Assembly: GCA_902520885.1 (NCBI GenBank)
Contig: CABYPW010000001.1
Coordinates: 124,001 to 188,000 of the forward strand
Source of the DNA: an uncultured SAR116 cluster alpha proteobacterium
GTDB taxonomy: Bacteria; Pseudomonadota; Alphaproteobacteria; Puniceispirillales; Puniceispirillaceae
Length of the DNA: 64,000 nucleotides
Reading direction: 5' to 3'
Shown: positions 1 to 8,753 of the stretch, piece after piece
Numbering within the stretch: the first letter of the stretch is position 1
How the letters are laid out: each line of letters opens with the position of its first letter
The notes under the pieces: model-generated
What the model was told of the DNA's origin: nothing
Database searches by the model: none
The model's input: the letters and a program-made list of their open reading frames with translations, nothing else
Translations under genes and position numbers: made by a program

Positions 1-113
1 AGGGCAAGTGCTGTAGTCATATGATTGTAAACGCCAAGCATATAACGGCGCAAACCTATATCAATCTGGCTTGCCTGTGCGGATGAAATATTAGCGTAAT
101 TATTGTCTTGCAT
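1..113 (-). CDS. Bax inhibitor-1 / YccA-family membrane protein (N-terminal part)
   Basis: Only the first 37 codons lie in the window; the gene continues past its left edge. The start codon (ATG at 113-111) follows a perfect AAGGAG ribosome site 7 nt upstream. The visible residues include a stretch reading IDIGLRRYMLGVYNHM, which matches the conserved beginning of BI-1/YccA proteins just before their first membrane segment. The family are seven-helix inner-membrane proteins, some linked to calcium leak or to FtsH. It follows rlmN on the same strand with a 135-nt gap in which I see nothing clear. The call rests on a short stretch. Confidence 0.7.
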   Translation of the reverse strand, partial: MQDNNYANISSAQASQIDIGLRRYMLGVYNHMTTALA

Positions 114-248
114 GTAAATACTCCTTTAACACTGCAAATTTTACTAATACCAATGTATGGTGGCTGGAACTTATGTGCAAGTGTTTGTATTATGTATTTT
201 CCATATTGTTGAAAGTTTATTAGAGTGAATTATGAAATTTTCCCTAAT

Positions 249-1316
249 TTATGCCCTCTGACCAGCACGTGATCGAACGGAATCTGACTTTAATTGTCCA
301 CATGCAGCTAGAATATCACTGCCTCTTGGAGTGCGAATAGGTGAGGCATAACCTGCTTTTAAAAGAATAGCAGCAAATTTCTCTATTTTTTCAGATTTAG
401 AACTAATATAGGTTGACCCCGGCCAAGGATTAAACGGAATTAAATTAATTTTGGAAGGTATGCCTCTGATTAATTTTAAAAGTGCTATTGCATCCTCTTG
501 GCCATCATTAACCCCGTCAAGCATTACGTATTCCCATGTCACTCTCCTAGTATTAGATAATCCCGGATAATTGCGTACTGCGTCTATTAGAGCTCGCAAG
601 TTATATTTTCTGTTTATTGGCACAAGCTCATTACGAAGAGTATCATTTACCGCATGAAGGCTTATAGCTAAATTTACTCCTAAGTCTTCTCCGCAGCGAA
701 TTATTTCAGGAACAATCCCTGATGTAGATAAGGTTATCCTCCTTTTTGATATCCCAACACCATCACCTGACATGACTATTTTTATCGCTTTAGCCACATT
801 TTCATAATTAAATAATGGCTCCCCCATTCCCATCAATACTATATTACTGAGTTTTCTATTGAGCTTTCCAGCAGGCCATTCTCCCAATTCATCCATTGCA
901 AGTAAAATCTGACTACAAATTTCCCCCACAGTTAAATTTCGAACTAATCTTTGTGTGCCTGTATGACAAAAAGAGCAAGTAAGAGTGCATCCAACTTGAC
1001 TAGAGATACATAAAGTACCTCTATCTTCCTCAGGGATATAGACTGTTTCAATCTCGTGCCCGTCTGATAACCTTATGAGCCATTTAATTGTTCCATCATG
1101 AGATTTTTGACGTCTACTTATAGTTGGCCTTGCTATAATGAAATGTTCCGCCAATAACAAGCGGATTGGCTTTGAGATATTACTCATATCTTGGAAGTCG
1201 GTAACCCCATGACACCATATCCAACTCCAAATTTGGTTAGCTCTAAATTTCGGCAATTCTAGTTGCAAAAGAGCTTCGCTTATTTCCGAAAATGAAAAAT
1301 CTGTTAGGTCCTGCAA
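249..1316 (-). CDS. rlmN: 23S rRNA (adenine2503-C2)/tRNA methyltransferase RlmN
   Basis: Radical SAM enzyme that methylates C2 of A2503 in 23S rRNA and A37 in some tRNAs. The radical-SAM cluster motif CxxxCxxC is at C110, C114 and C117. The two cysteines of the methyl-transfer mechanism are present: C103 (LCISSQ) and C339 (ILAACGQ). The length of 355 residues is normal. The start is TTG with a GGGA-like ribosome site about 8 nt upstream; an in-frame stop lies only six codons further up and no ATG intervenes, so TTG (or the ATT just upstream) must be used. It lies downstream of ialB on the same strand, a common alphaproteobacterial arrangement. Confidence 0.96.
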   Translation of the reverse strand: MQDLTDFSFSEISEALLQLELPKFRANQIWSWIWCHGVTDFQDMSNISKPIRLLLAEHFIIARPTISRRQKSHDGTIKWLIRLSDGHEIETVYIPEEDRGTLCISSQVGCTLTCSFCHTGTQRLVRNLTVGEICSQILLAMDELGEWPAGKLNRKLSNIVLMGMGEPLFNYENVAKAIKIVMSGDGVGISKRRITLSTSGIVPEIIRCGEDLGVNLAISLHAVNDTLRNELVPINRKYNLRALIDAVRNYPGLSNTRRVTWEYVMLDGVNDGQEDAIALLKLIRGIPSKINLIPFNPWPGSTYISSKSEKIEKFAAILLKAGYASPIRTPRGSDILAACGQLKSDSVRSRAGQRA

Positions 1317-1384
1317 ATCTAGTCCCGCAATATTCTAATGTGCCCCGAAAAATACTTCTTTTACAATATATCTAGACCTTTATT

Positions 1385-1912
1385 TTAAGGGCAAATTTTA
1401 TCTAACATTTGCTTTGCTTTAGTAAAACCAGATAGAGAATAAATATCTATTGTTTTATTTCCCCTACTGGAAACGCCCTCAACTGTAAGTTTATTTCCTC
1501 GTTTCATATTTCTAATAATCTTTTTATCCTCATCCGGTCCAAAAGACCACGCTCTGTCCTGCAAAGTAAAAAAGAGTTGCTTAACTCCATCAACATACAA
1601 ACTAACCTCGGACTGTTTTTCAAAAACATACCCAGCAACGATTGAAACTACGTCTCGTTCTGCTTTACCAGGCCCATGGGTTACAAAAACTCTTGTCTCT
1701 CCACGATTATTTTTATCATAGTCTCCTTTTTTTTCAATCGGTTCGCTAGTGATGTAGCATAACCTGCCAGCATCTGTTTCCTGCCGAAGGACCGACCAGT
1801 CATTAAACTTTTCTATCTGAATTTTTTCCGAAGCCATGAGGCTTTTCATTAAAAGACAAATTACAAAAACTTTTAGGAAGAGGACTATTTTTTTAGTCAT
1901 ATTCTGCACCAT
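1385..1912 (-). CDS. Invasion-associated locus B (IalB) family periplasmic protein
   Basis: Small exported protein of the IalB family, widespread in Alphaproteobacteria and of unclear biochemical role; Bartonella IalB is linked to erythrocyte invasion, but free-living species carry homologues too. A signal peptide spans about residues 5-27, followed by the family pattern NDWSVL and LCYITSEP. Two cysteines (C52 and C174) probably form a disulfide. The start could be the ATG at 1912 or at 1900; neither has a strong ribosome site. It is divergent from the ECF sigma gene, and a tandem palindromic repeat lies 18 nt upstream of the distal start, so it is probably controlled there. Confidence 0.8.
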   Translation of the reverse strand: MVQNMTKKIVLFLKVFVICLLMKSLMASEKIQIEKFNDWSVLRQETDAGRLCYITSEPIEKKGDYDKNNRGETRVFVTHGPGKAERDVVSIVAGYVFEKQSEVSLYVDGVKQLFFTLQDRAWSFGPDEDKKIIRNMKRGNKLTVEGVSSRGNKTIDIYSLSGFTKAKQMLDKICP

Positions 1913-1929
1913 GATTAATTTTTCTTTAC

Positions 1930-1989
1930 ATTTTTACCAAATTGTAAAAAGACCTTTAAATTTTTACCGAATTGTAAAAAGACCTATAG
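1930..1989. repeat. Two 30-bp direct repeats, each with a TTTTTAC-N6-GTAAAAA palindrome
   Basis: Two head-to-tail copies start at 1930 and 1960. A 25-nt core (1931-1955 and 1961-1985) differs at one base. Each core opens with an inverted repeat, TTTTTAC, six bases, GTAAAAA, then GACCT. The 30-nt period is close to three helical turns, so two dimers would bind the same DNA face. The copies sit 18-77 nt before the distal ialB start and 178 nt or more before the sigma gene, so ialB is the likelier target. The function as an operator is inferred. Confidence 0.6.
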
Positions 1990-2167
1990 CTAACTCGTTA
2001 TTAAATCGCAAAACTTGGGTAATGATGCAAGCTATATAAAGGATTTATTTAAAATAAATGTGTCAAAAATTTGGTTAACAAAAAGTTCATATATTGAGCA
2101 CGTTTCAAATTTAAATTTTTTGTGCTGATATTATGCAAACATTTTTTTAAATATTTTAGATAATTTA

Positions 2168-2791
2168 ATGAATTTTAGGGTTGTAGAAGAATTAATTTCG
2201 TCGTTAGATATGTCTATGGGATCTGGCTTCTCTAACGATAATCAGAATAGTTTGTCTGAATGGGATTCGTGTTTACTTAAAATAGGTAAATATAGAGATA
2301 AATATGCTTTCAAGTCTTTGTATGAACATTTTACTCCTAGGTTGAAATCGTTTTTATTACGAATTGGTTCGGATGAGTCCGCTGCTGAAGAAATTTGCCA
2401 AGAAACAATGATAATGGTTTGGCGCAGGGCTGAAACATATAATCCAGAAAGTGCGGGTGCAAGCACGTGGATTTTCACTATTGCTCGTAATAAGCGTATC
2501 GATAAATTACGAAAAGATAGCCGCCCTCTACCTAATTTTAATGATCCCTTATTCTACCAAAAACCTATAGACAAAAGCGATGACATATTACAACGAACTG
2601 AGGAAGAGAAAAAAATTAAAAATGTTTTAAAAAATTTACCTCAAGAGCAGGCCAAATTGATTCTTTCAGCGTATTATGATGATAAGTCGCATAGAAAAAT
2701 AGCTGAAGAAACAAATTTACCCTTGGGCACTGTTAAATCACGGATTCGTCTTGCCATTAACCGATTGCGAACACAACTTGAAGATTTTTAA
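2168..2791 (+). CDS. ECF-type RNA polymerase sigma factor
   Basis: An extracytoplasmic-function sigma factor of 207 residues. Region 2 is around residues 45-115 (AAEEICQETMIMVW, then ASTWIFTIARNKRIDKLR) and region 4, with its helix-turn-helix, is around 155-203 (HRKIAEETNLPLGTVKSRI). There is no region 3, as expected for ECF factors. The next gene, 17 nt downstream, is a ChrR-like anti-sigma, so the pair resembles the RpoE-ChrR group that answers singlet oxygen or organic peroxide in Rhodobacter. The start is uncertain: ATG at 2168 has no clear ribosome site and ATG at 2210 is possible. I did not find a promoter of the known RpoE type upstream. Confidence 0.92.
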   Translation: MNFRVVEELISSLDMSMGSGFSNDNQNSLSEWDSCLLKIGKYRDKYAFKSLYEHFTPRLKSFLLRIGSDESAAEEICQETMIMVWRRAETYNPESAGASTWIFTIARNKRIDKLRKDSRPLPNFNDPLFYQKPIDKSDDILQRTEEEKKIKNVLKNLPQEQAKLILSAYYDDKSHRKIAEETNLPLGTVKSRIRLAINRLRTQLEDF

Positions 2792-2808
2792 GGATAATAA
2801 GTAATATA

Positions 2809-3468
2809 ATGAATAAGCAGAACACATTAACCTTAGTAGAAACGTTATTGATTGATTATGCTAATGGTACTCTACCACTAGCACTCGAGGTTCTGGTCGA
2901 AACACATATTTCAATGAATCCAGCGAGCGCTAAAGAAATTCGCATGCTCTTACAGTTAGGTGGTGCACTTTTAGAAAATTCTGAGCCAATTTCCTTATCA
3001 GAGGGCAGCTTTGAGAAATTAATGGCTGAAATCGAATCTGGTTTTGATAACGACCAGGAAATTTACACTAATGTAAGCAATGATAACAATTTGTTACCTT
3101 TCCCATTACGTAATTACGTTCAAGACATAAGTAGACCTAAAAACTGGAAGCGTATTGGCATTGGTCTATCAGAGCAAACCATTAATTTTGGTGATAATTT
3201 TGGTAGCACAAAATTATATAAAATCGCGCCAGGATACAGTGTACCAAGTCATTCTCATGATGGTAACGAGGTAACATTGGTATTGTCTGGAGGTTTTACC
3301 GACGAATACGGAACGTATGGACCAGGCGATATTTCAATTCAGGAAACAGGGGCTGTACACAAACCCGTTGCAGACGAAGATGGGGAATGCATCGTTCTTG
3401 CTGTAAATGAGGGGTCCATAGTATTAACCGGCCCAGTTGGCCGATTATTAAATATGCTTATTAAATGA
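2809..3468 (+). CDS. ChrR-like cupin anti-sigma factor lacking the zinc-binding cysteines
   Basis: Partner of the preceding sigma factor. The first 75 residues align with the ChrR anti-sigma domain (ETLLIDYANG, then LVETHIS) and residues 110-215 form a cupin domain. In Rhodobacter ChrR the anti-sigma domain holds zinc through H6, H31, C35 and C38. Here only the second histidine (H33) remains; the two cysteine positions read N37 and S40, and no histidine occurs earlier. The cupin metal site is kept: H148, H150, E154 and H184. So the sigma-binding domain is probably held without zinc, while sensing through the cupin metal may persist. The role as the anti-sigma of this sigma is inferred from order and fold. 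Confidence 0.82.
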   Translation: MNKQNTLTLVETLLIDYANGTLPLALEVLVETHISMNPASAKEIRMLLQLGGALLENSEPISLSEGSFEKLMAEIESGFDNDQEIYTNVSNDNNLLPFPLRNYVQDISRPKNWKRIGIGLSEQTINFGDNFGSTKLYKIAPGYSVPSHSHDGNEVTLVLSGGFTDEYGTYGPGDISIQETGAVHKPVADEDGECIVLAVNEGSIVLTGPVGRLLNMLIK

Positions 3469-3507
3469 GAGCTATTCAGCAGCTAGGAAAAATGAACTAA
3501 AATATAA

Positions 3508-3987
3508 TTAAAAAAGCAAAAAACTCAAGCTAATACAAGCTATTATAGTAAGATTAAATCGAAGTGAACCCATAAAAGATTTAAAAGTTCCGTCTTTTAT
3601 AAAAAACCTATCCATAAAATAGGATGCAAGAAACCCTAATATAAGCATCCAAGCGGTGTGACTCCAGAAAAATTTTAATAAAAAAGAAAACCAACCAATT
3701 AGTGATGGAACTACTGAATATAACAAAATCCATTTATCAGAGGATATGAATGTTTTCTTAGAAGCTATTCTTCCCCAATGCAGTCCACCTAGAAAACTTA
3801 AAATAATAGCCCCATATAAATATAAAGCTGATTTCGCTATAACAACTGCCTCCACATTTGCTATAGAGATTGTTGCAGCTAATGCAATGAATGGTAAACT
3901 ACCTAAATACCCCAAAACATTTGCTGTAATTGTTAGATATTTTTCTTCTTGATTATTGGTACTTTCATCCATAATTAATATTCTCAT
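3508..3987 (-). CDS. DUF3429 family inner-membrane protein
   Basis: A hydrophobic protein of 159 residues with about five membrane segments and the family signature YGAIILSFLGGLHWG near residues 58-72. Function is unknown for the family; homologues are common in alpha- and gammaproteobacteria. The start at 3987 gives five extra residues before an alternative ATG at 3972 (beginning MDEST), which may be the real one. It converges on the anti-sigma gene and diverges from argG. Confidence 0.75.
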   Translation of the reverse strand: MRILIMDESTNNQEEKYLTITANVLGYLGSLPFIALAATISIANVEAVVIAKSALYLYGAIILSFLGGLHWGRIASKKTFISSDKWILLYSVVPSLIGWFSFLLKFFWSHTAWMLILGFLASYFMDRFFIKDGTFKSFMGSLRFNLTIIACISLSFLLF

Positions 3988-4123
3988 TAATGTACTATTT
4001 AAGATTATTTAAAACTTACAATATAACGAAGTTAAAAAGTATGTGACCTTGAGCTAAAAGTAATCTATACGAAGTTTCATAATATTAGATTATTTTTCTT
4101 ATGATCTTTTTGGAGCAATAATT

Positions 4124-5350
4124 GTGGATAAATCCATTAAAAAAGTAGTTCTTGCATATTCTGGTGGTCTTGATACGTCAGTGATTCTTAAATGGCTGCA
4201 AACTAATTATAATTGCGAGGTTGTAACTTTCACAGCGGATATTGGTCAAGGTGAAGATATCACACAAGTCAAAAATAAGGCTAAACTGCATGGTGTAAAA
4301 CAAATATTTGTTGAAGATTTACGAGAAGAATTCGTATCTGAGTATGTTTTTCCGATGTTTCGTGCAAATGCAATTTATGAGGGTGAATATTTGCTTGGAA
4401 CTTCTATTGCAAGGCCTTTGATTGCGAAGCGCCAAATAGAAATTGCCCAAGAAGTAGGAGCAGATGCAGTGTCACATGGAGCAACCGGAAAAGGTAATGA
4501 CCAGGTTCGATTTGAACTTGGTTATTATGCGCTACAACCTGATATAAAAGTTATATCGCCATGGAGAGAATGGAACCTTAATTCTAGAACTAAGTTAATA
4601 AATTATGCAGAAGCAAATCAAATATCTGTACCTAAAGATAAGAGGGGAGAGGCTCCATTTTCAGTTGACGCTAATCTTCTGCATATATCAGCAGAAGGCA
4701 AAGTTCTTGAGGATCCTAATGTCCCAGCAGAAGAATATGTATTTACTAGAACAGTAGACCCGTCCGATGCACCTAATACTGCTGAGGAGATTAAGATCGA
4801 ATTTGCCACTGGAGACCCAATCGCATTAAACGATAAAAAAATGTCTCCGGCCTTACTTCTTGCGCGCCTAAATGAGTTGGGGGGGAAACATGGTATTGGT
4901 AGATTAGACTTAGTTGAAAATAGATTTATAGGAATGAAATCAAGAGGAATATATGAAACACCTGGAGGGACTATATTACTGAAAGCTAGACGGGCGATGG
5001 AATCACTTACGCTGGACAGAGGTGCAGCGCACCTAAAAGACTCGCTAATGCCCAAATACGCTGAGCTTATATATAATGGCTTCTGGTTTTCTCCAGAACG
5101 AGAAATGTTGCAAGCGGCAATAGACCATAGTCAGACCTCTGTTAATGGAGAGGTTAAACTAAAACTATATAAGGGCAACGTAATGATGATGGGAAGGCAC
5201 TCATCAAGCTCACTTTACTCTGAAGATCTTGTTACTTTTGAGGAGGGTACCGCTGATTACAATCATAGTGATGCGGAAGGATTTATTAAATTAAATGCTC
5301 TTCGATTACGAGTAGCTGAAATGGTTCGACAGAAAAATAAGAATAAGTAA
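4124..5350 (+). CDS. argG: Argininosuccinate synthase
   Basis: Joins citrulline and aspartate with ATP to argininosuccinate, the penultimate step of arginine synthesis. The N-type ATP pyrophosphatase loop YSGGLDTS is at residues 12-19, and the conserved [15 protein letters not shown] stretch follows at about 117-131. The length of 408 residues is typical. The start is GTG, 8 nt after GGAG at 4112-4115; no ATG start fits. It is a single gene here, with no other arg gene nearby. Confidence 0.97.
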   Translation: MDKSIKKVVLAYSGGLDTSVILKWLQTNYNCEVVTFTADIGQGEDITQVKNKAKLHGVKQIFVEDLREEFVSEYVFPMFRANAIYEGEYLLGTSIARPLIAKRQIEIAQEVGADAVSHGATGKGNDQVRFELGYYALQPDIKVISPWREWNLNSRTKLINYAEANQISVPKDKRGEAPFSVDANLLHISAEGKVLEDPNVPAEEYVFTRTVDPSDAPNTAEEIKIEFATGDPIALNDKKMSPALLLARLNELGGKHGIGRLDLVENRFIGMKSRGIYETPGGTILLKARRAMESLTLDRGAAHLKDSLMPKYAELIYNGFWFSPEREMLQAAIDHSQTSVNGEVKLKLYKGNVMMMGRHSSSSLYSEDLVTFEEGTADYNHSDAEGFIKLNALRLRVAEMVRQKNKNK

Positions 5351-5355
5351 TACAG

Positions 5356-5583
5356 TTATTTTTTATTCTGGCAAATAATACCAAGTGTTCCCCCTTTACC
5401 TAACTCTTTTAAATATACTTTTTGTTTGATTGGTATTGAATAGCCACTGTCATTTAGTCCTCCCGAGCATTCGACAGATACTATCTGATATTTATTTAGA
5501 TTATTTGAATGTTCCTTATATTCTCTCACCACATCAGTTTGAGCGACTATAGCTAACAATCCAACCAATAATGATAATTCCAT
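5356..5583 (-). CDS. Small predicted exported protein, unknown
   Basis: A 75-residue frame that starts with a short hydrophobic stretch (about residues 3-15), followed by a polar segment with two cysteines (C39 and C71). A GGGGAT ribosome-like site lies 8 nt before the ATG. It fills the gap between argG and sodB, which would otherwise be 378 nt without a gene. I recognise no family. It could be a small periplasmic protein or chance. Confidence 0.4.
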   Translation of the reverse strand: MELSLLVGLLAIVAQTDVVREYKEHSNNLNKYQIVSVECSGGLNDSGYSIPIKQKVYLKELGKGGTLGIICQNKK

Positions 5584-5670
5584 GTTTTAATATCCCCAAT
5601 AAGAATGCTCCACGCTTTAGATAAAATTTAAAACGTGGAATGTGACTTAACAATGGTTAAGTTGGGGCAA

Positions 5671-5700
5671 AAAAGCACATTTTTAGAAAAATGTGCTTTT
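5671..5700 (-). terminator. Rho-independent terminator after sodB (possibly bidirectional)
   Basis: A perfect 14-bp inverted repeat around the two bases AG, with GCACATTTTT and AAAAATGTGC as the stem core. Read on the minus strand it ends in six T residues 28 nt past the sodB stop. On the plus strand it is also followed by a T-rich run, so it could serve both directions. Confidence 0.8.
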
Positions 5701-5728
5701 GCTTTTTATTTTTAATAATATTTTTAAA

Positions 5729-6328
5729 TCATAATCTACTAGCAACATTTTCCCAATTCACCAAATTTTCTAAAAAATTTGAAAGATATGCCGGTCGCTT
5801 ATTTCGAAAATCGATATAATAAGAATGTTCCCAAACATCACAACCTAACAGTGCTGTTTGACCGAAACAAAGAGGATTGACGCCGTTCTCTGTTTTTGTG
5901 ACTTTCAAACTCCCATCTGCTTCTTTAACAAGCCAACACCAACCAGAGCCAAATTGACCAGCCCCAGCGGCACTGAAGGCTTCCTTGAAAGCGTCTACAT
6001 TTCCAAAGCTCTCGTTGATTAATGATTCTAACTCAGAAGGCATACCGGTTTTAGACGGCCCCATCATTTCCCAAAATTGCATATGATTCCAATGCTGTGA
6101 TGCATTATTGAATATACCATTTTGTGCTACCGCATTAGCATCGTAGGTTCCGGTCACAATAGATTCTAACGTTTCTGTTTCCCACTTAGTGCCAGCAATC
6201 AATTTGTTCCCATTATCAACATATGCCTTATGATGTAAATCATGATGATATTCAAGCGTTTCAGCACTCATACCATGTTGAACTAACGCGTCATGAGCAT
6301 AGGGAAGGTCAGGAAGTTCAAAAGCCAT
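5729..6328 (-). CDS. sodB: Iron superoxide dismutase
   Basis: Converts superoxide to oxygen and hydrogen peroxide. Counting from the ATG at 6328, the metal ligands are H28, H82, D164 and H168. The GAGQFGSGW stretch (122-130) with its Q is typical of the iron type, though Fe/Mn choice cannot be proved by eye. I prefer the ATG at 6328 to the one four codons upstream (6340), because GGAG lies about 7 nt before it and the protein then starts MAFELPDLPY as in known homologues. A strong terminator follows. Confidence 0.95.
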   Translation of the reverse strand: MAFELPDLPYAHDALVQHGMSAETLEYHHDLHHKAYVDNGNKLIAGTKWETETLESIVTGTYDANAVAQNGIFNNASQHWNHMQFWEMMGPSKTGMPSELESLINESFGNVDAFKEAFSAAGAGQFGSGWCWLVKEADGSLKVTKTENGVNPLCFGQTALLGCDVWEHSYYIDFRNKRPAYLSNFLENLVNWENVASRL

Positions 6329-6495
6329 TTTAGTCTCCATAAATTTAAATTGTTATCAATTATTTAGGCTAAATTAAAGTAAAAGCCAAACCATCTGATA
6401 AAATAATTTTTTTTTAGGATATTTTTTTGGGGTCGCTTATCATTCGAATATATGAATAAGTTATTTACTATTAAATATTTAAGGACCCACATCTT

Positions 6496-7095
6496 ATGAT
6501 ATCTGAAAAAAATTCCTTACAGCACCATATGTTTATCGAAACTTTTTTAGGACAGACCCCAAAGATTAACCAAACTGCTTTTATATCTAAATCAGCCGCA
6601 ATAATTGGAGCAGTAGAAATTGGCAAAAACTGCTCAGTTTGGCACCATACAACAATCAGAGGAGACGCAAATTTTATAAAAATTGGGGAAGGAACTAATA
6701 TACAAGATAATTCTGTTATACATATCGATTCTGCAAAATTTCCGACAATAATCGGAAACCACGTTACAATTGGACATTCTGCAATCATTCATGCTTGTAC
6801 ACTTGAATCACATAGCTTTATTGGGATGGGTTCAATAATTATGGATGGTGCAATCGTAAACAGTTTTTCAATGGTTGCAGCAGGTGCACTAGTGACCCCA
6901 GGTAAAAAGGTACCCAAAGGAGAGTTGTGGGCAGGGTCACCTGCAAAAAAAATGAGAAACTTAACTGATGAAGAATTCGAGATGATTGAAATTTCTGCTA
7001 TACGGTACATTGAAGTTGGAAAAGCTGCTAGATTAGGAGAAAGTGCAGGACCATTTTCTCATTTTTCCATTAAGCCAATCCCCAATGAAAATTAA
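6496..7095 (+). CDS. Gamma-carbonic anhydrase-like hexapeptide-repeat protein
   Basis: A left-handed beta-helix protein of 199 residues built of hexapeptide turns (about residues 25-150). The three metal-binding histidines of the gamma-class family are present at H76, H94 and H99, and IRGDAN at 54-59 holds the conserved Arg-Asp pair. The family includes YrdA/PaaY and Cam; many members have no measured anhydrase activity, and PaaY is a thioesterase. It stands alone between sodB (divergent) and a permease (convergent). A weak AAGGA lies about 13 nt before the start. Confidence 0.85.
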   Translation: MISEKNSLQHHMFIETFLGQTPKINQTAFISKSAAIIGAVEIGKNCSVWHHTTIRGDANFIKIGEGTNIQDNSVIHIDSAKFPTIIGNHVTIGHSAIIHACTLESHSFIGMGSIIMDGAIVNSFSMVAAGALVTPGKKVPKGELWAGSPAKKMRNLTDEEFEMIEISAIRYIEVGKAARLGESAGPFSHFSIKPIPNEN

Positions 7096-7126
7096 AAATA
7101 TATTGCTGAGTTGGTATTGCTCTTCA

Positions 7127-7972
7127 TTATGCTAAAAATCCAAATCCGCCTGCTACATAACCTGAATAGGCAAGTCTTAAACCAACTATTGATAGCAATA
7201 TACCAAAAATCTTACGAAGCTTATCGCGATTAATCCTATCGGCTGTTTTTGCACCAATTATCGCCATAAAAAAGGATGTGGTTGTAAGACACAATACTCC
7301 TGGAAGCCAGACATAGCCAAAAGAGTGGGTTGGTCTTCCAGGCACATCCATGCCCATTATAACAAAACTTGTCATGCCAGGAATAGCAATCACTAATCCG
7401 ATAAGAGCTGATGTCCCAACAGCTCTGTGCATTTTCCATCCAAAAGAAGTAAGTGAAGGTACCATTAGCGAACCTCCTCCAATGCCAACTAATGAAGATA
7501 ATAGACCAACTGTTCCACCAATCACTGCTCTAAATAAAATATTGGGTAGGCCTTTTCTTAATACGATGTTTTTTAAAAGAAATATAAATCCAAAAATAAC
7601 ACACAAGGAACCAAAAAGAATTTTTAGGGAGGAATTATCCAATAAACGTGCAACCATTGCGCCTCCACACGCACCAATAAATACGTACAAAGCAAACTTT
7701 CGAACGACAAAAAAATCTACATTTCCAAGAGCCATGTGTGTTTTTGCAGATAAAAAAGATGTAGGAATAATTACAGCTAACGATGTGCCGATAGCTGAAT
7801 GCATCGCTGTTAACACCCCTGTCTGAGTTTGCGATAGAATATATGCAACCAATGGAACCATAATAATTCCACCGCCAACACCTAAAAGACCTGCAACAAA
7901 GCCGGCAAATATACCTGTAAGCAATAAAATGAATGCAATACCAAACATATCACTTAAAAATAAATCGAGCAT
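7127..7972 (-). CDS. TauE/SafE-family permease
   Basis: An eight-helix inner-membrane protein of 281 residues with the two repeated glycine-rich motifs of the family: GLLGVGGGIIMVPL (about 28-41) and LVGIGGGSLMVPSL (about 160-173). Members export sulfite, sulfoacetate or other organic anions, mainly after sulfonate breakdown; the substrate here is not readable. There is no sulfonate gene nearby. A distant relative lies at 44009-44773. Confidence 0.85.
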   Translation of the reverse strand: MLDLFLSDMFGIAFILLLTGIFAGFVAGLLGVGGGIIMVPLVAYILSQTQTGVLTAMHSAIGTSLAVIIPTSFLSAKTHMALGNVDFFVVRKFALYVFIGACGGAMVARLLDNSSLKILFGSLCVIFGFIFLLKNIVLRKGLPNILFRAVIGGTVGLLSSLVGIGGGSLMVPSLTSFGWKMHRAVGTSALIGLVIAIPGMTSFVIMGMDVPGRPTHSFGYVWLPGVLCLTTTSFFMAIIGAKTADRINRDKLRKIFGILLSIVGLRLAYSGYVAGGFGFLA

Positions 7973-8170
7973 TTTGCTCCTTTAAAAAGAAATTTGCTAA
8001 TATTTAATAATTGAATTAATTGCTCATGAATGTTTCATGTCGATAGGATAATTTTTAGTATAAAAAATTTTAACATTGTTCTGTTAATATGTCTCTGTTC
8101 TTACTAGTTTTTGCATTTAAAACAAGCTAGCATATTTATGCTCGTGAAATTAAAAAATAAGTGAAAAATA

Positions 8171-8713
8171 ATGGCGGTACTTGTAACAGGCGAAAAACTT
8201 GAAATTCTAATTACGGAAGCAGAAATAGCTTCACGAATTAACACATTATCAGAACAAATCAGCAAAGCCTATGAGCAAACAGACCAACTCGTTGTTATAG
8301 GTCTTTTACGAGGGTCCTTTGTTTTTATTGCTGATTTGGTGCGTTGTCTAGATTTACCAGTTGAGGTAGATTTTATGACAGTTTCAAGTTATGGCAATAA
8401 AATGAAGTCTTCAGGACAATTACGAATTATAAAAGACGTTGAAACAGATTTAAAAAACAGAGATGTTCTTATAATCGAAGACATAATTGATACAGGACAC
8501 ACATTATCACAGGTTGTAAGTCTGCTCGAAACAAGAAAACCAAAGTCTCTTCGAATTTGCACTCTGCTCAACAAGCCATCTCGAAGAGAGGTTAAGGTAG
8601 ATGTTGACTGGGTCGGATTTGATATCCCAGATGAATTTGTCATTGGATATGGTATTGATTATGCGCAACAAGGTCGAAACCTTCAACATATTGCAGTCGT
8701 TAAAAAAACCTGA
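8171..8713 (+). CDS. hpt: Hypoxanthine phosphoribosyltransferase
   Basis: Purine salvage enzyme that makes IMP or GMP from hypoxanthine or guanine and PRPP. The PRPP loop VLIIEDIIDTGHT is at about residues 99-111. The LLRGSF loop (45-50) and the C-terminal VGFDIPDEFVIGYGIDY match the family. The length of 180 residues is normal. It stands alone between a divergent permease and a convergent acuI. The ribosome site is weak. Confidence 0.95.
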   Translation: MAVLVTGEKLEILITEAEIASRINTLSEQISKAYEQTDQLVVIGLLRGSFVFIADLVRCLDLPVEVDFMTVSSYGNKMKSSGQLRIIKDVETDLKNRDVLIIEDIIDTGHTLSQVVSLLETRKPKSLRICTLLNKPSRREVKVDVDWVGFDIPDEFVIGYGIDYAQQGRNLQHIAVVKKT

Positions 8714-8753
8714 TCTTAGGAATAAAGCTAAATTTTGATTTTGACACTCTCCA

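Noticed and set aside
1836-2039. A 67-codon plus-strand frame across the ialB start and the tandem repeats
   Set aside because: Its repeated peptide is only the translation of the DNA repeats, it overlaps ialB, and it has no ribosome site or family resemblance.
2497-2504. TATCGATA inside the sigma gene, and also at 51001 and 53825 within genes
   Set aside because: These copies lie in coding sequence, explained by codons; I did not count them as operator sites.
7350-7826. A 158-codon frame antisense to the TauE/SafE gene
   Set aside because: It is proline- and asparagine-rich, as expected opposite a membrane gene, and has no ribosome site.
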